From NCBI RefSeq assembly GCF_009905375.1, contig NC_133656.1:234493111-234557110 (forward strand): DNA of 64,000 nt, written 5' to 3'. Both the position numbers and the translations under genes were made by a program. Origin of the DNA: Apium graveolens. Lineage: Eukaryota > Streptophyta > Magnoliopsida > Apiales > Apiaceae. Every line of letters starts with the position of its first letter. Position 1 is the stretch's first letter. A model generated the notes under the pieces. That model saw only the letters and a program-made list of their open reading frames with translations, was not told the origin of the DNA and ran no database searches. Below, piece after piece: positions 35,118-47,270 of the stretch.

Positions 35118-37968
35118 GCACTAGAGCCAATCACCCATGTATTTAATACTCATGGAACTGGTATGACCATCGTGCTTCTGCTACGATAAAGCCTTAGTCA
35201 GTGGGTCTGCAACACTATCATTACTATGCACTTTACATTTATATCTCCTTAATCATTAATCTCATTAATAAGGTGATATCGCTTAAGGATATGCCTAAAC
35301 AGTCTCCTTGGCTATTTCAAAAACATCAATATATTCGGCTTCCATAGAATCATCAATATTCTTGTTGTGAACTATTCAAGCTAACATCAATAATATTTAG
35401 ACAAAATACAAACCAGGCATAGACACATAATTATCCTTGTCTATCCATAATTAGGTTAAGAAACTAGTATCAGTGTAACCCTTTACAACTAGTTCCCTAT
35501 CTTCTCCTTACACCAAAAATAAATCTTTAGTCCTCTTTAAGTACTTAAGAATATTCTTGACAACCATCCAGTGACCCTCACCTGGATTAGACCAATATAT
35601 GTTCATCATGCTCAAAGCATATGAAATATCAGGACAAGTACATAGCATTGCATACATTATAGATCCAATTGCCGAAGCATATGGAGTTTTTCTAAGACGG
35701 CCCTTGTCATCTAATGATTTAGGGTAGTTATCCTATGAGATCACTATCCCGTGAGACATCGAAACATAAATTTTTTTTGTCTCTTGTATCATAAAATGAT
35801 GTAATACTTTATCAATGTATGTACTCCGACTAGGTCGATTAATCTTTTCAATCTATCTCTATAGATCTTGATCCCTAATATATAGGTAGCATCGCCTAAG
35901 TCTTTCACCGAGAAACTATTTCTCAACCAAGTCTTAACAACATGTAGAGAAGGTATGTCATTCCATATATGTTATATGTCATCTACATATAATACTAGGA
36001 ATATCACATGGCTCCCACTAACCTTCTTGCAAACACATGGTTCATCTTCGTTTTGAATAAAGCCAAACTCTTTGACCATTTTATCAAAATGAATATTCAT
36101 TCTCCTTGAGGCTTGATTCAATATATAAATAGATAGAAGCAATTACAAACTATCTTAGCAAACTTTGGATCGACAAACCCTAAGGTTGTATCATATATAC
36201 ATCCTCTTTAAGGCTCTCATATAAGAAAGCAGTTTTGACATCCATTTGCCAAATCTCATAGTCAAAGTAAGCAACTATTGCTAACAAAATCCTGATGGAC
36301 TTGACCATAGTAACCGGTGAAAAAGTCTCATCATAGTCTATACCATGAATTTGTTTGAAACTTTTTGCCACTAGTCGTGTCTTATAGGTCTGTACTTTAC
36401 CATCCATGTCAGTTTTCTTCTTGAAAACCCACTTGCACCCTATAGGTTTTACCCTTTCGAGTGGATCAAATCAAGTCAATACTTTATTTTAATACATGTA
36501 TTCCATCTCGGATTTCATGGCCTCTAGCCATCTCTCGGAGTCTGAACTGTTCATAGCATCTTGGTAGGTGAGAGGCTTATCATTATTCGTAAGCATCACA
36601 TCACCATCTTGAGTCAGAAGAAATTCATAATTTCTCTCGGGCTCATGGTGAATCTTACTAGATCTATGAATAACTTGTGTTTCTTGGACGGGATTACTTT
36701 CAACATTTTGATGTACATCCTAATCTTATTCCAACTCTGGTTCAATGTTATCATGTGGTTATTGATCTTCATCGAGATGTATTGTCCTCCCACTGATTTT
36801 CTTAGAAAGTAGTTCTCCCTCAAAAAAATACAGTGGCCCGAGCAACAAAGACTTTATTCTCAGAAGGATTATAAAAACTATACCCTAGTATCACTTGGGT
36901 ATCCCATGAAATAGCATCTGTCTAATTTTGGTTCAAGCTTGTCAGAGGCTAAACATTTTACAAACGCTTCACGTCCCCAAATTTTCATAAATGACATGCT
37001 ATGACGTTTATCAGTCCATATCTTATATGGAGTCTTTTGAACCGCTTTAGTCGGAATTTGGTTAAGTGTATATGCAGCCGTTTCTAGAGCATAACCCTAG
37101 AAACTGAATGGAAGATCCGCTTGACTCATCATCGATCGCACTATGTCCAACAAGGTACGATTTCTCATCTCAGAATCTCTATTCCGTTGAGGTGTTCCAG
37201 AAGGAGTAATTTATGATACACTATCACACTCCTTCAAGAAACTCTTGAAATTTGAGGTTTAAGTATTCTCCTCCACGATCTGATCGTAAAAATATTATAC
37301 TTTTCCCTTGTTTTCTTTTCTACTTCGGCCTTATATTCTTTGGACATTTCAAAAGAATCGGATTTGTTCTTCATAAGAACCACATATCCATATCTACTGA
37401 AATCATCAGTAAATGTTATGAAGTAGTATAAGACACCCATTTCCATCATACGCATTCGACCACATACATCATTATGAATAAGTCATAATCGTTCGGTGGC
37501 CCTTTCACCTGATCAGGTAAAAGAAGATTTAGTCATTTTGCCAATGAGACAAAGTCCGCATCTTCCGTATGATTCAAAATCAAACTTATCCAAGTATCCA
37601 TCTATATGTAACTCAGAAATGTGTTTCTCATTAATATCACTTAACGACAATGCTAGAGCTAATGTTTGATTTGAGTCATCTTAGAACATATAAATTGTTA
37701 ACTAATTATGTAATATTATGTCTTATCATTGAAATAGATTAAACAACTATTGTTTATTTTATTAAAAATAAAACCTTTCTTGTCATGACAAGAAATTGAT
37801 TTAATGTATTTGCTAAAGGCAGACACGTAGTAACAATTTATCAAGTTCTCAATCTGGCCTTAGGGGCAAAATTAGGTATCGAGTTCCTTCAACTAGAACA
37901 ACAACTTTTGCTCCAATTCTGACCCGATACCTGAAGCTTCACCATTGTTGGTCTTCTTATTTAGATCT
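35118..37968 (-). pseudogene. E pol remnant (protease to RNase H)
   Basis: Recognisable fragments: RNase H near 35150-35480 (heavily broken), RT with YVDDI then a stop near 35985, RT fingers/palm at 36180-36407 (GKVQTYKTRLVAKSFKQIHG, QMDVKTAFLYE), integrase at 37234-37455 (YFITFTDDFSRYGYVVLM) and pre-integrase/protease remnants to 37968. Many stops and frameshifts, so it is older than A2 or D. Confidence 0.8.
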
Positions 37969-39256
37969 TGTTAGGAATATGTTGTGTACTTGATGATAAG
38001 CTAAATAAAACACCTTAGTAGATTTCACTTAGTGAATTTTGTAGCACCCGACGGATGATCAATTATAATCCCGACGGATGATCAATTATAGTCCCGACGG
38101 ATGACTAATTCATATCCACCGGGTGAGTAGCTTATGTAACAATAAGTAATGTAGCACATTTCTGCAAACAACTTTGTGTAGATTCTGTAGTAGCATATGA
38201 GTCATGTTGACTACTAGTAGATATGCAGAATAGGTTGATTAATTGTAAATATTAGATGTCTTGTAATTTTGCATAAATGAAATGGAGTCAAGTGTCAAAT
38301 AGCTACCCGACGGATGATCAACAAAGCTATCCGACGGATGATCAACAAGGTTACCCGACGGATGATCAATTCAAATATCTGTTGATAATGACAACACAGT
38401 CACATGCGTTGGGTGTTTGCAAAAGAAATAGGGCAGCCTGTTTAGCAGGATAATGAGAACAAATATGCATTACCATTTCCATGCAAGGTATGAAGATTTT
38501 CAAAGATGTTGGAATAGAGTAGTGAAGCAGCATGGAGTTAGAATTTATATATAAACCAAGTGTAGCTAGTAGAACAAATAACTAATCAAACACATTTTAG
38601 AAGAGAAATAGAAAAAGTTGTAACTGTTAAGAATTTCTCTATAGTTTGTTTGTTCACTTGTAAAAGCAGCTGTGAGCTATTCAAGCTTCACAGGGTTCTC
38701 TCAATATATATATATATATGGTGGATACATTCAAATCCACCAGAAATTTTTAAAGACTTGTGTTTTTATTACTTGTGTTTTGATTTATATAATTCTTTCA
38801 TTCTGCACTTTGCAAATCAAACACTTATATATTATTGAGTTAGAATAATCAAAGTTTACCATGTAAACTTGGTGATATATAAACCAAATGTAGCTAGTAG
38901 AACAAATAACTAATCAAACACATTTTAGAAGAGAAATAGAAAAAGCTGTAACTGTTAAGAATTTCTTTGTAGTTTGTTTGTTCACTTGTAAAAGCAGCTG
39001 TGAGCTATTCAAGCTTCACAGGGTTCTCTCGATATATATATATATATCTGGTGGATACATTCAAATCCACCAGAAAGTTTTAAAGACTTGTGTTTTTATT
39101 ACTTGTATTTTGATTTATATAATTCTTTCATTCTGTACTTTGCAAATCAAACACTTATATATTATTGAGTTACAATAATTTTAAAAATCTTAAAAAGGAG
39201 CCAGAATTACATTCGACCCCCTTCTGTAATTCTTGTTGTATTGTTAGGGAATAACA
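37969..39256 (+). repeat. C 5' LTR with internal tandem duplication
   Basis: 1288 bp, TGTTAGGAATATG...GGGAATAACA. Six CGACGGAT motifs lie at about 38049-38365. The promoter-to-R region is duplicated with a 328-bp period (38551 and 38879), giving two TATATAAA boxes (38548-38555 and 38876-38883) and two CTGGTGGA-type hairpins. Confidence 0.9.
38551..39178 (+). repeat. 328-bp tandem duplication in the C LTR
   Basis: Copy 1 is 38551-38878 and copy 2 is 38879-39178, with high identity. Both include the AAAGCAGCTGTGAGCTATTC stretch, an AT-repeat run and the hairpin. Copy 2 runs on into the normal LTR end. Confidence 0.88.
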
Positions 39257-39258
39257 AT

Positions 39259-39270
39259 TGGTATCAGAGC
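39259..39270 (+). promoter_or_regulatory. C primer binding site
   Basis: TGGTATCAGAGC two bases after the LTR end, complementary to initiator tRNA-Met. Confidence 0.92.
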
Positions 39271-39316
39271 AAGCTCTTGAAGTACAAAGAGTTTAAAGAT
39301 CACAACAAACAGCAAG

Positions 39317-41710
39317 ATGAACAAGAAGGATGTTGGAGTTAAGATTCCATTTCTGGACAAAGACAACTATCACCACTGGAAGGTGAATATGCACCTACAT
39401 CTCCTTTCTCAAGATGAGGCCTATGTGGATTGCATAGAGAGAGTTCCTCATGTACCAATGAGAGCTGCAACAGGGAATGAACCATCTGTTCCCAAGCCTA
39501 GGCATGAATGGTCAGATCCTGATATTGAGCAAGTCAGGAAAGACAAGAAGGCCATGAATGTATTGTTCAATGGAGTTGATGGTGATATGTTGGATAACAT
39601 CATTAACTACAAAACAGCCAAGCAGGTTTGGGATACAATTCAGATTATGTGTGATGGTACTGAGCAAGTAAGGGAGAATAAGATGTAGCTGCTAATTCAG
39701 CAATATGAGCACTTTCATTGTGAAGATAGTGAGTCTCTCACTGACATTTTTAGTAGATTTCAAAAACTACTAAATGCTCTGAAATTGCATGGAAGATTCT
39801 ATTAGACAAAAGACTCTAACCTTAAGTTCCTTAGATCTCTTCCAAAGGAGTGGAAACCAATGACAGTCTCATTGAGAAACTCTCAAGATTATAAGGAGTT
39901 TACTTTGGAGAGACTGTATGGCATCCTGAAAACTTATGAGCTTGAAATAGAGCAAGATGAGAGGATGGAGAAAGGAAGGAAGAAAGGAGGGTCCATAGCA
40001 CTGGTTGCTGAGTTAGAGAAAGAGAAAGAGATGAAGGTAGAAGCTGTTGAGTCTACTTCAAAGGCCTGTGAGAACAAGGGTAAAGGGCTGGTAGCAGAAA
40101 ATGAAGACAATTTGAGCCAAGATGACATGGATGATATTGATGAGCATTTAGCCTTTCTTTCCAGAAGATTTTTCAAGCTCAAGTTCAAAAAGAACTTTGG
40201 AGCAGCCAAGCCAAATAGAAACATGGTGGATAAATCTAAATTTAAATGTTTCAAATGTGGCTTGGCAGGGCACTTTGCTAGTGAGTGTAGAAAGTCAGAT
40301 TCCAGTAAAAAGAAGTTTGAGCCTGTTGATTATAAACAGAAGTATTTTGAGTTGCTCAAGCAAAAGGAAAGGGCTTTCATTACACAGGAAAACGATTGGG
40401 CAGCTGATGGTTTGGATGAAGATGAGGATGTCAGCTATGTCAATCTAGCCCTAATGGCCAAGTCTGATGAAACAGAAACTAGTTCTTCAAGTAATCAGGT
40501 AATCACCACTAACCTAGCATATTTATCTAAAGCTGAGTGTAATGATGCAATTAATGACATGTCTACAGAATTATATCACTTGCGTGTTACACTTAAGTCA
40601 CTCACTAAAGAAAATGCTAAACTTAAAGAAAATAATTTGTTTTTAAGTGAGAGGAATAATGTGCTAGAATCTCAGTTTATTGAATTTGAAAAATTGAGAA
40701 TTGAGTGTAAGATTGCTAAGGATGAATTAACTGAGTCCTTGAAGAAAGAAGAGATTTTGAAGAAGCAGCTTGAATGAGAACAAGAGGTGATTAAGGCATG
40801 GAAATCATCCAGAGATGTTCATGCTCAAATCACTAAAGTTCAAGGTATTGAATCCTTTTGTGATGCAGCCTGGAAAAAGAGTAAGGAGAAGCTGAAATCT
40901 AATTTGGTTGAAGGATTGCTAACAGATGTGGACTCGACGGATGATGAGAGTCATTCGTCGAATAATCAAAAGGATTATTCGTCGAGTGACATAAATCCTC
41001 ATATGTCGGCTGTAAGCAAACATGTGAGCAAAACCAAACTTGTCAAGCTGAATGAGAAATATGGATCAGTTTCCAAAAACTTTGTTCTAGAAGAATCAAG
41101 TCAAGTGAAGAAGGATAAGAAAGTTAATGTTGGTCATATGTCTATCAAGCAATTGAATGACAGATTGGAGAAGATTGAGATTAAAACAGAAGCTAAAAGA
41201 AAAAATAATAGAAATGGGAAAGTAAGGATTAACAAACATACCAACTACACACCTGATAAATATGCTCCAAGAAAAATATGTGTTAAGTGTGGTAGTGTTA
41301 ATCACTTGTCTGTTAATTGCAAAATTGCCATGCCTACTCCTATGTTTGTACCCTCTTCTTTTCTCAACATGACTGCCATGCCTTCTATGCTTATGAATGC
41401 TATGTTTGCTCAGAATATGAATGCACAATTTGCTAATATGCCATTTGCACCTAATCCTTATTATGCTGCATTTAGTATGCCTCAAATGCCATTTAACATG
41501 CCTTACTGGAATAACATGTTTGCAAATAGCATGCCTTTCCCTGTTAATCAAAGTGTACATGATAATTTTGTTTTAATGACTGGTTTCGAAGGTCCAACTC
41601 AAATAACTAAGGATGAATCAGAAATTCCCAAGTCAAATGAGATCAAACCTAAGAAACCAAAGAAGAAAGCTAACAAGGCAGGACCCAAGGAAACTTGGGT
41701 ACCAAAATAA
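39317..41710 (+). pseudogene. C gag
   Basis: Starts MNKKDVGVKIPFLDKDNYHH. Nonsense codons near 39686 and 39804 and one at about 40775 break it, but all pieces (39317-39688, 39860-40777, 40787-41710) share one frame. Features: UBN2-like gag domain, zinc knuckle CFKCGLAGHFASEC (near 40246), a coiled-coil stretch (about 40520-40780), a motif cluster at 40932-40985, a second knuckle CVKCGSVNHLSVNC (near 41280), a Met/Pro/Asn-rich segment, and the end GPKETWVPK-stop. Confidence 0.88.
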
Positions 41711-41730
41711 ACTTGATTTGGTTTTGATGT

Positions 41731-43655
41731 GTGCAGGGAAACAGAAAGAATCTTTGGTACCTGGATAGTGGTTGTTCAAGGTACATGACTGGAGATTCTA
41801 CCCTGCTCATAGAGTTCAATGAGAGAGCTGGCCCAAGTATTACCTTTGGAGATGACAGCAAGGGTTATACTGTGGGATATGGCTTGATTTTAAAAGACAA
41901 TGTCATCATTGAGGAGGTTGCTCTAGTGGATGGTCTCAAGCATAACTTGTTGAGTATCAGCCAGCTTTGTGATAAGGGCAATTCAGTAACCTTCAACTCA
42001 GAAGCCTGTGTTGTGACAAACAAAAGGAGCAACAAAGTGGTTCTCACTGGTGTAAGAAGAGGAAATATGTATCTAGCTAACTTTAACTCATCTAATACAG
42101 AATCTGTCACTTGTCTTCTCAGTAAAGCAAGTCAAGATGAAATTTGGCTATGGCACAAGAAGCTATCCCATCTAAACTTCAAAACCATGAATGAGCTTGT
42201 TAAGAAAGAACTAGTTAAAGGAATTCCTCAAGTGGAGTTTTCTAAGGATGGACTGTGTGATGCCTGCCAAAAGGGAAAGCAGATTAAAACATCATTCAGA
42301 AAGAAGCTTGATTCAATAATTGAAGAACTTTTGCAATTGCTACACATGGATTTGTTTGGACCAGTCAATGTGTTGTCCATCTCAAGGAAAAGATTTTTCC
42401 TAGTAATTGTAGATGATTTCTCAAAGTTCTCTTGGACATATTTCCTAAAGTCTAAAGATGAGGCTAGTGAAATCATCATCAATCAAATAAGGCAAGGCAA
42501 CAATCATCCTGATTTTAAAGTAAGAAGAATCTGGAGTGAAAATAGAATTGAGTTCAAGAATTCTGTGATAAGATCATTTTATGAAGAGAACGGGATAATG
42601 CATGAGTTTTCTGTAGCAAGAACTCCACAACAAAATGGAATAGTGGAAAGAAAGAACAGATCTCTTATTGAAGCTGCAAGGACAATGCTTGAAGAATCAA
42701 AGTTACCAACATATTTCTGGGCTGAAGCTATGAATACTGCCTGCTACACTCAGAACATTTCCTTGATTAATCAAGTAAAGTATATGACACCTTACCAATT
42801 GTTCAAGAACAAGAAGCCAACTATAAATTTTCTTCATGTTTTTGGCTGCAAATGTTATATCTTGAGAAATCAGACTGATCAACATGGGAAGTTTGATGCT
42901 AAATCAGATGAAGGATTTTTTGTTGGATATGCTGTGGGAAAAGCATATAGAGTCTACAATCTGAGAACCAACATTGTTATGGAATCAATACATGTTGTGT
43001 TTGATGATAAAAAGATTGAAGGACTGAAAGATGAAGATTCTCATGAGAGTCTCAAATTTGATAATATGGAGATGGTTAGTGATGATAGTGATGATGAAAG
43101 TGATCAGGAAACAATGGTTAAGGATAATGCAGAAAAATCTTCTACAAATGAAGCACAAAATCCAACATCTGTCGAGTTGGCAAATGCCTCATCTGTCGGG
43201 AGATAATCTGCTTTATCCGTCGGGAGACAATCAGCCTCATCCGTAGGAACACAAAGTGCACCATCCGTCGGGTCATCAAAAGAAGCTGAAAGTCAGAATA
43301 GATCACTTATAGAAAATTCTCCTTTCTCAAATCAAAGATTCAAAAACTCAGGGGGAGTTTCTAATAATCAAAACTTAGTCACACATCAAGACAACAATGA
43401 GGCCTCTTCATCTAAAGCTAATCTACCTCAACAAAGAAAATGGACAAAAGATCACCCCTTTGAGCTCATCATTGGTGATGTGTCTTCTAGAGTTCAAAGA
43501 AAGAGAGCAACTCAAGAAGAATGTCTATATAGCAGCTTCCTATCAAAGGAAGAACCAAAGAAGGTAGAAGAAGCTTTGTTGGATCCTGATTGGATTTTAG
43601 CTATGCAGGAGGAGCTAAACCAATTTGAAAGGAATGAAGTATGGAAGCTGGTACC
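41731..43655 (+). pseudogene. C protease and integrase
   Basis: Frame from about 41731 to 43206. The protease has LWYLDSGCSRYMTGD. The pre-integrase WLWHKKLSHLNF and integrase HMDLFGPVN follow. The second catalytic position reads IWSENRIEF where D has IRSDNGTEF, so Asp is replaced by Glu. The third motif QNGIVERKNR is intact. A stop near 43204 falls in the motif-rich linker (SSVGR repeats). The frame resumes to VWKLVP at 43655, where D was inserted. Confidence 0.88.
43651..43655. repeat. D target-site duplication, left (GTACC)
   Basis: GTACC at 43651-43655 and again at 56415-56419, directly flanking TGTTAGG...AATAACA. C coding homology continues across after removal. Confidence 0.95.
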
Positions 43656-43941
43656 TGTTAGGAATATGTGTATCAGTTTGATGATAAGTTAAACAAAACA
43701 CTTAAGTAGAAATCTAGTGATTGTAGCCTCAACGGATAAGACCATCTTGGCTATCCGTTGAAGGAGTAGCTTTACTTAGCAATAAGTTTAGTATTGTAGC
43801 ACATTTCATTCTCTGGTTTCAAGTTGTAATTCTTAGATGTTGTAGGAAATTATCAGTCATGTTGACTACTAATGGATATAAAAATAGGAGGGCTAATTGT
43901 AAATATTTCATGCCTTGTAATTTTGTATAAGTGAAGAAGTA

Positions 43942-44138
43942 TCAACGGATATTGAAGACCTTCAACGGATAAGAAACAAAGCTTCAACGGATGTCTCTAA
44001 TGCTTCAACGGATAATATCCATCAACGGATAAGTGCTTCAACGGATAAAGACTTCAACTGATAATGCATCAACGGATAAAGCTTCAACGGATAAAGCCTC
44101 AATGGATAAGGCATCAACGGATGAAGCCTTGAACGGAT
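43942..44138 (+). repeat. 15-bp minisatellite of CAACGGAT units in the D LTR
   Basis: Motif starts at about 43942, 43962, 43983, 44005, 44022, 44038, 44053 (variant), 44069, 44084, 44099 (variant), 44114 and 44130. Spacing is 15-16 bp in the second half and up to 22 bp in the first. Copied in the 3' LTR at about 55598-55794 with a few mutated units. Confidence 0.9.
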
Positions 44139-44539
44139 GCTTGGTTCATTAGCAGTTGATAGTGACAATTCACAAGCTGACAGAGGCACATGGGTTGACA
44201 GAGACAAACTGGAATGTGGAAGCCTCTAGGAGGAATCAAGAAAATGCAGCATTCCCATTCTGATGCAAACAAGGAAGTATTCAAAGATTCACAGATTATC
44301 CTAGATTGCATTGGATAGAGAAATGAAGAAGAAACATGTGAAGAATCCTTTCAATTGTATTTTACAGTTTTGTCTTCCCTTTTAAACTTGGTGTTATATA
44401 AACCAAGTAGCAGCTAGTAATTAGATAAGAATTTTCCTGAGCTGTTTAGAAATATCAAGAGAGAAAATCATCTAGTTTGTACTAGGAAGCAGCTGTGATT
44501 TAATTCTTTGAATCACAGATTTTCTAAAATAACACATCT

Positions 44540-44563
44540 CTGGTGGAACAACAAATCCACCAG
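44540..44563 (+). other. Conserved hairpin in the D 5' LTR
   Basis: CTGGTGGA 44540-44547, TCCACCAG 44556-44563, about 140 bp downstream of the TATA box, hence probably in R or U5. The partner in the 3' LTR is at 56196-56219. Confidence 0.78.
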
Positions 44564-44760
44564 AAAAGTTTTTAAGTTCTTTGTGTTCTTTACATTTATG
44601 TTTGAATATATATCTGTCTGTATCAGCTTCAAGCAATTCACACACATTTGTTCACTTAAACACTTAGCCTTAGAAACTGCTCAAAACTTGAAAAAGTTTT
44701 GAGATTTACATTCAACCCCCCTTCTGTAAATCTCATTGTTAGTCCACTGGGAATAACAAT

Positions 44761-44772
44761 TGGTATCAGAGC
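44761..44772 (+). promoter_or_regulatory. D primer binding site
   Basis: TGGTATCAGAGC two bases after the 5' LTR. It is complementary to initiator tRNA-Met and identical to C. Confidence 0.93.
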
Positions 44773-44818
44773 AAGCTCTTAACATACAAAGAGTTTAAAG
44801 ATCTATTTTGCTAGCATT

Positions 44819-47257
44819 ATGAGTGCACAGAAGAATCCTCCTGCTACCATCATGAGTAGGAAGGATATTGGTATAAAGATCCCAGTCCTGGAAAAAGATA
44901 ATTATCATCACTGGAAAGTGAAGATGCATTCACATCTTCTTTCTCAAGATGAAAGCTACATCAACTGTATTGAAAATGGACCTCACATCCCTCACAAAGT
45001 AGCCACAGCTGCTACTGCAACAGTTGCTGTTGGACAGTCCATTCCCAAGCCAAAAGCAGAATGGACTATTGAAGACATGGAAGAAATCCGCAAGGACAAG
45101 AGAGCCATGAACATTTTGTTTAATGGCTTAGATCAAGATATGTTTGACAATGTCATCAATAGCCAAACTGCAAAGGAATTTTGGGATACTGTACAAATCA
45201 TCTGTGAAGGTACTGAGCAGGTCAGAGAGAACAAGATGCAGCTTCTTATTCAACAGTATAAATATTTTCACTTTGAAGAAGGTGAATCATTAAATGATAC
45301 CTTCAACAGATTTCAGAAACTGTTAAATGGATTGAAGCTGTATGGTAGAGTGTACCAAGTCAAGGATTCCAACTTAAAATTTCTTAGGTCTCTGCCAAAG
45401 GAATGGAAGCCCATGACTGTCTCTTTAAGAAATTCTCAAGATTATAAGAACTTCACACTTGAAAGATTATATGGAATTCTGAAGACTTATGAACTTGAAA
45501 TGGAGCAGGATGAGCTGTTGGAAAAGGGAAAGAGAAAAGGAGGAACAGTTGCTCTTGTAGCTGACAGTGAGAAGATGGAAGCCAGGAATTAGGAGAAGAC
45601 ATTGCCAAGTCTCAAAATTGGCACAAGCAAATCAGAATCAAGCAAGGGTAAAGAGCAAGCAGCTGAGGATAAAGACAATTCCAGTCAGGATGACTCTGGT
45701 GATGTTGATGAACATCTGGCTTTTCTGTCCAGGAGGTTTGCAAAGATGAAGTTCAGAAAAAATACAAAGTTCACTAAGCCAAACAAAAACATGGTGGACA
45801 AATCAAAGTTCAAATGTTACAACTGTGGCATTAGTGGACACTTTGCAAGTGAGTGTAGAAAGCCAACTTCTGATAAAAAGAAATTTGAGCAAGTTGATTA
45901 CAAAAAGAAGTATTTTGATTTACTCAAACAAAAGGAAAGATCTTTTCTCACTCAAGATGATTGGGCAGCAGATGGGGTCAATGAAGATGATGATATGGAA
46001 TATGTCAACCTAGCCCTGATGGCTAATTCTGATGAAAATGAAACTAGTTCATCAAGCAACCAGGTAATTACTACTGATCTCTCTCAGCTTTCTAAACATG
46101 AATGCAATGAAGCCATAAATGATATGTCCAATGAATTATATCATTTGCGTGTTTCCCTTAAATCACTAGCAAAAGAAAACACTAGGATCAAGGAGAATAA
46201 TGTGTTTTTAAGTGATAGGAATGTTGTGTTAGAGGATCAGGTAATTGAGCTTGAAAAGATTAAACTTAAATGCTTGACTGTTGAGAGTGAACTAGCAGAA
46301 GCTGTTAAGAAAGTAGAAATTCTTTCTAAACAGTTAGAAAGTGAGCAAGAGGTAATCAAGGCCTGGAAAACATCTAGGGATGTTAGTGTTCAGATTGCAA
46401 AGGTTCAGGGAATTGAATCATTCTGTGAGGATGCCTGGAAGAAAAACAAAAAGGAGTTAGAATTAATTGATGGATTGTCAACGGATGTGGAATCAACGGA
46501 TGATGAAAGTTATCCGTTGAAGGAAGAAAAGGAGCATCCGTTGAAGGCTCATCAATTAAAACAGGCAAGTTCTTTTAAAAATAAAAACCTCAATAAAAAG
46601 AATGATTCAACTCTCAAGAACTTTGTCAAAGAAGGAGCTAGCACATCCAGAGATGTCAGTAAGGTGAATATAGGACACATGACTTTAGATCAGCTGAAAG
46701 ATAGGCTTAAGTTGGTTGAGGATAAGAAGGAAACTAAAAGAAAATCTAAAAGAAATGGGAAGGTAGGGATTAATAAACATAACAATTACACACCTGATAG
46801 GTATGCTCCTAGAAAAAGCTGTGTGCATTGTAAAAGTATTAATCACCTATCTGATAATTGTAAATCTGTTAAAAATGCTCCCATGCCTTCAAATCCCTCC
46901 ATGCCTAACATGTCTATGTCACCTCTGCATGCTATGCCTGTTATGTCTCACCAGAATCCCCATGCACATTTTGCAAACATGTCATATATTAATAATCCTT
47001 ATTTTACTGCATTTAGTATGCCTCAAATGCCATACAATATGCCTATGTGGAATAACATGTTTGCACAACCTATGCCTTATCAAATTCAATCAAATGTGTT
47101 AAATGATTCTGTGACTAACCCTACACTTCAACCAACCACATCTGAGACCAAGGTTGACCCAAAGTTACCTAAGTCAAAAGATGCAGGAGGAATGAAGTCT
47201 AGGAAAAAGACTAACAAGGGTGGACCCAAGGAAACTTGGGTACCAAAATCAACTTGA
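44819..47257 (+). pseudogene. D gag with a single in-frame TAG
   Basis: ATG at 44819 (MSAQKNPPATIMSRKDIGIK). About 257 codons encode the UBN2-like gag domain (NYHHWKVKMHSHLL, FNRFQKLLNGLKLYG). Then comes one TAG at 45590-45592, and the same frame stays open to 47257. After it: zinc knuckle CYNCGISGHFASEC, a coiled-coil region (NELYHLRVSLKSLAKEN), the motif cluster 46478-46544, a second knuckle CVHCKSINHLSDNC, a Met/Pro/Asn-rich segment, and GPKETWVPKST-stop. It would package genomic RNA. Gag at over 800 codons is long for copia, as in SIRE-like elements. Confidence 0.9.
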
Positions 47258-47270
47258 TTGATTTTGTTGT

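Larger units (their letters stand above)
33555..37968 (-). mobile_element. Copia element E (A-like), 3' part, nested in B
   Basis: Minus strand: 3' LTR 33555-35106, PPT, decayed RNase H, RT, integrase and protease, then cut at 37968 by element C. PPT and gene order are those of the A family, but the sequence is strongly diverged. Left target flank GATTT (33550-33554); the right flank is outside the window. Confidence 0.85.
43656..44758 (+). repeat. D 5' LTR
   Basis: 1103 bp, TGTTAGGAATATG...GGGAATAACA. TATA box TATATAAA at 44395-44402 and the hairpin CTGGTGGA/TCCACCAG at 44540-44563. A U3 minisatellite of about 15-bp units (CTTCAACGGATAAAG type) spans 43942-44138. There is a hairpin-forming motif pair at 43729-43761. 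Confidence 0.95.

Noticed and set aside
38650..39178. Two near-identical small ORFs (MFTCKSSCELFKLHRVLSIY...)
   Set aside because: They are copies of the LTR tandem duplication, not a duplicated gene; no homologous ORF is kept in the D LTR apart from chance frames.
41096..41560. 154-codon minus-strand ORF with many His and Lys
   Set aside because: Antisense shadow of the Met/Pro/Asn-rich gag segment of C.
43942..44138. CRISPR-like array
   Set aside because: Units of about 15 bp without unique spacers, inside a plant LTR; a minisatellite.
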